The notes below the pieces were generated by a model, which had not been told where the DNA came from, did no database searches, and saw only the letters and a program-made list of their open reading frames with translations. Positions 32,148 through 36,465 of a stretch of DNA of 36,465 nucleotides are shown here, in pieces. Origin of the DNA: FEN-1219 sp036274615. GTDB lineage: Bacteria; Pseudomonadota; Gammaproteobacteria; Steroidobacterales; Rariloculaceae. Every line of letters begins with the position of its first letter. The stretch's first letter is position 1. The translations under genes and the position numbers were made by a program. The stretch is taken from assembly GCA_036274615.1 (NCBI GenBank), contig DASUFK010000275.1, forward strand, positions 1-36,465, read 5' to 3'.

Positions 32148-32797
32148 ACGCCCGCGTGCGAAGCCGCGGCTTCACGCTCGTCGAGCTGCTCGTGGCGATG
32201 GCGATCGTGGCCGTGATCGGCGTCATGGCGTTGACCGGGCTCACCACCGTCATTCGTCAACGCGACATCGCCGAGGAGCGCACCAAGCGCTGGCAAGAGA
32301 TTCAGCTCGCGATGCGGCTCATCGCGCAGGACCTTTCGCAGGCGGCGCCGCGCCTGACGCGTGACGAGCTCGGCGAGTCGTACCAACCGAGCATGGTCGC
32401 GAATCCGAACGCGCAGTTCGCACTCGAGTTCAGCCGCGGCGGTTGGGCGAACCCCGGCGGCTTCGCCCGCGGCACGGTGCTGCGCGTCGCCTACAACGTC
32501 GAGGAGCAACAAGAGACCAAGAACGGCAAACGAGAGACCCACAACGTGCTGGTGCGTCTGCACTGGCCCGTCATGGATCGCACGCTTTCCACCGTGCCCG
32601 TGAAGACCAATCTGCTCGATGGAGTGGAGAACGTCGAAGTCCGGTTCATGGACGCCTCCGGGCAATGGCAGACCGAATGGCCGCCGCTGCAGATGCAGGG
32701 TCCTCTGCGCTACGTGCTCCGGCCGCGCGCCGTCGAGTTCGTGGTCGAGCTCGAAGACTTCGGACGTATCTCGCGGATCGTGGAGGTCGGCACTTGA
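32144..32797 (+). CDS. gspJ: Type II secretion minor pseudopilin GspJ
   Basis: A 217-residue minor pseudopilin. The peptidase site is VRSRG-FTLVELLVAMAIVAVIG. RWQEIQLAMRLIAQDLSQAAPR is the typical GspJ helix, and FMDASGQWQTEWPP with RPRAVEFVVELEDFG is the conserved C-terminal sheet. It forms the pseudopilus tip with GspI and GspK. The ATG overlaps the gspI stop, and its TGA overlaps the TTG start of gspK. Confidence 0.94.
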   Translation: MNARVRSRGFTLVELLVAMAIVAVIGVMALTGLTTVIRQRDIAEERTKRWQEIQLAMRLIAQDLSQAAPRLTRDELGESYQPSMVANPNAQFALEFSRGGWANPGGFARGTVLRVAYNVEEQQETKNGKRETHNVLVRLHWPVMDRTLSTVPVKTNLLDGVENVEVRFMDASGQWQTEWPPLQMQGPLRYVLRPRAVEFVVELEDFGRISRIVEVGT

Positions 32798-33735
32798 GCC
32801 CGCCCCGCCGTTTGCAACGCGGCGTCGCCGTCATCACCGCGATGATCATCGTGGCGATCGCCACGATCATCGCGGTCAATCTGATGTGGCGCGGCACGCT
32901 CGACTTGCGGCGCACCGAGTCGGCGCTGGCAGCCGACCAGGGCATGATGTTCCTCCAGGGGGCGGAGGCGTGGGCCGCCGACATCCTGCGCCAAGACATC
33001 GTCGACTCGCCCGACTCCGATAACCTCGGAGAAGAGTGGGCCGTCGAGCTTCCGCCGCTGCCGGCCGACGGCATCAGCATGAAGGGCACGATCGCCGGTA
33101 AGCTCGAGGATCTGCAGGGCCGCTTCAACATCAACAACATGGTCGACCAGCGCGGCCGCGAGGACGTACTCGCGCGCCGGCAGTTCGAGCGGCTGCTGCA
33201 GCGCCTCGACCTCGATCCCACACTCGCGGGCGCTGTAGTCGATTGGCTCGATCCGGACACGGAGCAGCGTTTTCCGGAAGGCGGCGAGGACGCCGCCTAC
33301 GGCGACACCGACCCTCAATACCGGACAGCGAATGCGGCGGTTACCACGCCGAGCGAGCTCATGGCCGTCATGCGCTTCGACCGTGACACCTACACGAAGC
33401 TCGCCCCCTACATCACGGCGTTGCCGATCGGTACGAAGATCAACGTCAACACGGCGTCGGACGTGGTGTTGTCGTCGCTGTCGGACGACATCGATTTGTC
33501 CACCGCTCAGTCGCTCGTCGAGGAGCGCAACGGCGGCAAGTTCCAGGACATCGGCGCCACCTTCTCGGGCATGGTCGAGCCCGACATGCTCAAACGCATC
33601 GACGGCACTACCCAGTATTTCTTGTTGACCGCGACGATCACGCTCGGTACAAATCAGCTGACCATGCGATCCGTGCTGCAGCGCGACGCGAGCGGCCTCA
33701 CGCGTGCGGTATTTCGCAATCTCGGAGTCGAATAG
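32794..33735 (+). CDS. gspK: Type II secretion minor pseudopilin GspK
   Basis: A 313-residue large minor pseudopilin at the pseudopilus tip. The N-terminus QRG-VAVITAMIIVAIATIIA lacks the +5 Glu, as is usual for GspK, since it caps the fibre. EDLQGRFNINNMV and VDWLDPDTE are family motifs, and TKINVNTASDVVLSSL is the helix-hairpin-helix-like region. The TTG start at 32794 overlaps the gspJ stop (TTGA) and gives the right leader length. The stop is 2 bp before gspL. Confidence 0.93.
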   Translation: MSPPRRLQRGVAVITAMIIVAIATIIAVNLMWRGTLDLRRTESALAADQGMMFLQGAEAWAADILRQDIVDSPDSDNLGEEWAVELPPLPADGISMKGTIAGKLEDLQGRFNINNMVDQRGREDVLARRQFERLLQRLDLDPTLAGAVVDWLDPDTEQRFPEGGEDAAYGDTDPQYRTANAAVTTPSELMAVMRFDRDTYTKLAPYITALPIGTKINVNTASDVVLSSLSDDIDLSTAQSLVEERNGGKFQDIGATFSGMVEPDMLKRIDGTTQYFLLTATITLGTNQLTMRSVLQRDASGLTRAVFRNLGVE

Positions 33736-33737
33736 CC

Positions 33738-34958
33738 GTGCCTGAAACGTTGTTCGTGCGTTTGACCGACGATCACGCGGACGCGACCTGGGCGGCGTTC
33801 TCGCCCGACGGCCGCCTCGCGACCGGCGTCGGCCGCGGCCCGCTCGCCGGCGCGCGCGCGGCTGCCGACGGCCGCCGCGCGATCGTGCTCGTCCCCGCGC
33901 TCGACGTCACTGCCACGCAGGCGGAGCTGCCGTCGGCGAGCCCGTCGCGGCTCCGGCAGATGCTGCCCTACACGCTCGAGGACGCGTTGGCGGACGACGT
34001 GGAGCAGTTGTCCTTTGCCGTGGGCACGCGCCTTCCCACCGGCCGGGCTCTCGTGGCCATCGCGGCGAAAGCGCGCATCGACTCTTGGCTCGACGCGGCG
34101 CGGGCGGCCGGTCTCGCTCCGCAGGCGTTGTGCTCCGAAGCCGACGGCGTGCCCGACGTGCCCTCGACGCTGGTGCTCATGATTCAGGACGCGCGCATCT
34201 ACGGCCGCAGGCCCGGCGAGCCGCCGTTCGTGTTCGAGGGGCTCGGCATCCGCCAGATACTCGAGCTGCTGCGCGGCACGGGCGAAGCGGAAGCCGCGGA
34301 TCTCAAGCATCTGCTCGTCTACGTGGACGCGCCCGGCCGGTCGCGTTATCACGCCGAGCTCGTCGAGCTCGGCGAGACGCTCGCGAGCATCGACGTGAAG
34401 CTCGCGCCCGACGGTCTGTTCACGCATCTCGCCGCGACGCTGGCGCAGCGCCCGGGCACGAACCTGCTGCAAGGCGCGTACGCGCCGAAGTCGAACTGGG
34501 CGGCGCTCGCGCGTCCATGGCGAGTAGCCGCGAGCTTGGCTGCCGTCGCCGCCGCGCTCGCGCTCGTCGCACAGGGCGTTCAGTACTGGTCGCTGCAGCG
34601 CACCGACAGCGCGCTCACGGCGCGTCTCGCCGAAGAGTGCCCGCGATTGCTCGGCGTTACGCGGCCGCAGGCGTGCGAGGTCGAGGTTCGGGAGCGGCTC
34701 CGCAATCTCGGCGCGAGCCACGGCGCTGGATTCTTGGGCACGCTCGCCGCCATCGCGGGAGCGCGCGGCGCCGCAACACGGATCGACGCGCTGAGCTATC
34801 GCAACGGCACGATGGACCTGCAGGTGGTTGCGCCCGATCTCTCCACGCTCGACGACTTCACGAAACGCTTGCAGGCCACCGGGCGGTTCAAGCCGGTGCT
34901 CGAGTCCTCGAGCCAGAAGGACACCGGCACCGAAGGCCGGATGAAGATCAGCCAATGA
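33738..34958 (+). CDS. gspL: Type II secretion inner-membrane protein GspL
   Basis: A 406-residue assembly-platform protein. The N-terminal cytoplasmic actin-like domain (residues about 1-250) binds the GspE ATPase, and LPSASPSRLRQMLPYTLEDAL is typical. One membrane segment lies near residues 258-276 (VAASLAAVAAALALVAQGV), followed by a periplasmic ferredoxin-like domain. The GTG start at 33738 follows gspK by 2 bp. The stop overlaps the gspM ATG by 4 bp. Confidence 0.93.
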   Translation: MPETLFVRLTDDHADATWAAFSPDGRLATGVGRGPLAGARAAADGRRAIVLVPALDVTATQAELPSASPSRLRQMLPYTLEDALADDVEQLSFAVGTRLPTGRALVAIAAKARIDSWLDAARAAGLAPQALCSEADGVPDVPSTLVLMIQDARIYGRRPGEPPFVFEGLGIRQILELLRGTGEAEAADLKHLLVYVDAPGRSRYHAELVELGETLASIDVKLAPDGLFTHLAATLAQRPGTNLLQGAYAPKSNWAALARPWRVAASLAAVAAALALVAQGVQYWSLQRTDSALTARLAEECPRLLGVTRPQACEVEVRERLRNLGASHGAGFLGTLAAIAGARGAATRIDALSYRNGTMDLQVVAPDLSTLDDFTKRLQATGRFKPVLESSSQKDTGTEGRMKISQ

Positions 34959-35422
34959 AGAACTGGTTCGCGAATCTGCAGCCGCGCGAGCGCATGATCG
35001 TGGTGGTCGGCGGCGCGCTCGCCGTGCTGGTCGTGCTCTGGCTCGCGGCGATCTCGCCGTTTCTCGAGCGGTCGGCCGAGCTGCGCGCATCGGTCGACCG
35101 AAAGCAGCGCTTGCTCGTGGATCTCGGCCGCGTCGCCGGAGCGCAGCAGAGCCGCAGCACGACCGGCACAAACAACCCGCCGCAGCAGACGTTGTACGTG
35201 CTCGTCGACAGCACCGCGAAGCAGCACGGTCTGCAGGTGCCGCGCACTCGGCAGGAAGGGCCCGACGGAGTCAACGTGAGCTTGCAGAACGCGCCGTTCG
35301 ACGCGCTGAAAGAGTGGCTCATCGAGCTCGAGACCACGCACGCCGTGAGCGTGGAGTCCGCTTCGATCAGCAGCGCCCGCGAACAGGGACTCGTGAACGG
35401 CCAAGTGTTTCTGCGTCGATGA
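34955..35422 (+). CDS. gspM: Type II secretion inner-membrane protein GspM
   Basis: A 155-residue bitopic protein that pairs with GspL. WFANLQPRERMIVVVGGALAVLVVLWLA is the classical short cytoplasmic start plus membrane helix. The periplasmic part has a helical region and a ferredoxin-like fold ending FDALKEWLIELE and GLVNGQVFLRR. It overlaps gspL and gspN by 4 bp each. Confidence 0.93.
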   Translation: MKNWFANLQPRERMIVVVGGALAVLVVLWLAAISPFLERSAELRASVDRKQRLLVDLGRVAGAQQSRSTTGTNNPPQQTLYVLVDSTAKQHGLQVPRTRQEGPDGVNVSLQNAPFDALKEWLIELETTHAVSVESASISSAREQGLVNGQVFLRR

Positions 35423-36180
35423 TGCGCGCCAATCGCTGGTGGCCGCTGGCTCTCGGAGTCGGGGCGTACCTCGCCTTTCTGATCGTGTCGTTTCCCGCGG
35501 CTACGGCCTTCGCTTGGTTCGTGCCGGAGCAAGTGCAGCTCGCCGGCGTCGAAGGCACGCTCTGGTCCGGTCGCGCGGCGGCGGTCTCGGTGGAGCGCTT
35601 CGCGCTCCAGGACTTGCGCTGGCGCACGAGCCCTTGGCCGCTGTTCACCGGCCGGCTTTCCGCCAACGTCGAGGCGCGTCTTCCCGACGGGTTCGTGAAC
35701 GCACGCGTCACGGCGAGCCCGAGCCGCGTTCGCTTGAGCGACGCGCGGCTTGCCGTTTCACTGTCGACGCTGCAAGGCCTGTTCCCGCTCGGCGGCACCC
35801 GCGGCCAAGCCACGGCGAACCTGAGCGCCGTCGATCTAGTGGGCGGCTGGCCGACGAGCGTGCTCGGCGAGCTGCGGCTCGCCAAGCTCGAGGTGCCCTC
35901 TTTCCAGCGCGGAGCGCAGCCCATCGCGCTCGGCGACTATCTCGTGAAGTTCGAGCCGCCGGCCGGCGGGCAAGGCATCGCGGCAACGTTCAACGACACC
36001 GGCGGCGCGCTCGAGGTGTCGGGGACGCTCGGGCTTCAACCGAGCCGCGCGTACATGCTCGACGCGTTCGTCAAGCCGCGTGCGGGCGCGTCGCCGGAGC
36101 TGGTGCAGGGGCTGTCGTTCATGGCGCAGGAACCCGACAGCGCCGGGCGCAGGCGGTTCATGCTGAGCGGCACGCTATAG
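35419..36180 (+). CDS. gspN: Type II secretion protein GspN
   Basis: A 253-residue inner-membrane-anchored periplasmic protein. One N-terminal segment (LALGVGAYLAFLIVSFPAAT) is followed by LAGVEGTLWSGRAAAV and WRTSPWPLFTGRLSANVE, which are GspN signatures. GspN is present in only some type II systems and its role is unclear. It is the last gene in the operon. Its TAG shares the hexamer CTATAG (36175-36180) with the stop of the convergent nuclease gene. Confidence 0.9.
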   Translation: MMRANRWWPLALGVGAYLAFLIVSFPAATAFAWFVPEQVQLAGVEGTLWSGRAAAVSVERFALQDLRWRTSPWPLFTGRLSANVEARLPDGFVNARVTASPSRVRLSDARLAVSLSTLQGLFPLGGTRGQATANLSAVDLVGGWPTSVLGELRLAKLEVPSFQRGAQPIALGDYLVKFEPPAGGQGIAATFNDTGGALEVSGTLGLQPSRAYMLDAFVKPRAGASPELVQGLSFMAQEPDSAGRRRFMLSGTL

Positions 36181-36465
36181 CGGCGCCGCCGCGCTCCACG
36201 AACGAAGCGCCTTCAGCAGCGGGAAGTAGAGCGCGATCTCGATCGGCCGCGCGTCGACACCCGCGATCGCGCGCGCGTAGCGCTCGAGCTGGGGACGATA
36301 GCGCTCGATCTCCGACGCAAGGAACGCCTCGAGGTCGCCGCCCTCGTGCTCGCCGGTTTTGAAATCCACGATCCAACGCTTGCCGCCGGCAACGAACGTG
36401 CGGTCGAGCCGCAGATGCTCGAGGCCGAGCTCCGAGCGCACGGTCACTCGCAGCTCGGAGCGTGC
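36175..36465 (-). CDS. RecB/AddA-like PD-(D/E)XK nuclease, C-terminal part (gene continues past the window)
   Basis: The frame is open to the right edge, so only the last 96 residues are seen. The active-site strand reads LRLDRTF followed by WIVDFKTGEHEGG, with the Asp and the DxK pair of RecB-family nucleases. RYRPQLERYARAI matches the QxxxY motif of that family, and IALYFPLLKALRSW follows. This places it at the C-terminus of a UvrD/AddA/RecB-type helicase-nuclease for double-strand break repair. Which member it is cannot be told here. Confidence 0.8.
   Translation of the reverse strand, partial: ARSELRVTVRSELGLEHLRLDRTFVAGGKRWIVDFKTGEHEGGDLEAFLASEIERYRPQLERYARAIAGVDARPIEIALYFPLLKALRSWSAAAPL

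Overview
The window is GC-rich, densely packed chromosomal DNA of a free-living Gram-negative bacterium. A System I (Ccm) cytochrome c maturation operon, a type II secretion pseudopilin operon, a fab-mltG-tmk-holB-pilZ cluster, a Uup ABC-F ATPase and a PagP-like outer-membrane enzyme together suggest a high-GC gammaproteobacterium of the Xanthomonadales/Nevskiales/Steroidobacter kind. That placement is inference; no rRNA or tRNA gene is visible.

Layout. 1-1.7 kb: a broken, receiver-like fragment (+) facing an ExeA-like ATPase with an FHA domain (-). 1.7-10.5 kb (+): ccmABCDEFGHI in overlapping or near-overlapping order, running straight into an Fpg/Nei-family glycosylase and DNA polymerase IV. 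10.5-15.4 kb (-): Uup and a pair of M16 peptidase-fold proteins, one with and one without the zinc motif. 15.4-17.1 kb (+): a PagP-like lipid A acyltransferase and an M48 metalloprotease. 17.1-19.3 kb (-): a TIR-like (MTH538/ThsB-type) protein translationally coupled to a cytosolic GDPD, then a DUF6491-like lipoprotein. 19.5-23.4 kb (+): an EEP-family phosphodiesterase, a FadJ-like fatty-acid oxidation protein and a CNB-CNB-rhodanese protein. 23.4-30.6 kb (-): rhombosortase, fabG, acpP, fabF, pabC, mltG, tmk, holB, pilZ. 30.6-36.2 kb (+): gspGHIJKLMN, ending tail to tail with a RecB/AddA-like nuclease that leaves the window.

How the genes fit together. Much of the window serves the cell envelope: heme export and cytochrome c assembly, lipid A modification, periplasmic proteolysis, murein chain termination, fatty-acid synthesis and the secretion pseudopilus. 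The rhombosortase is transcribed away from the secretion operon across a 60-bp gap and lies directly upstream of fabG, in the place where fabD is commonly found; rhombosortases process proteins exported by type II secretion.

Best candidates for something new: (1) the TIR-like gene coupled to a signal-less GDPD and divergent from an EEP enzyme, with Gln where TIR NADases carry the catalytic Glu; (2) a potential three-way-junction RNA between acpP and fabF and a strong hairpin just before acpP; (3) rhombosortase between the T2SS and fab operons; (4) an Fpg-family enzyme with Asn at the zinc-finger Arg258 position, coupled to dinB. All positions were read by eye and no database search was run.
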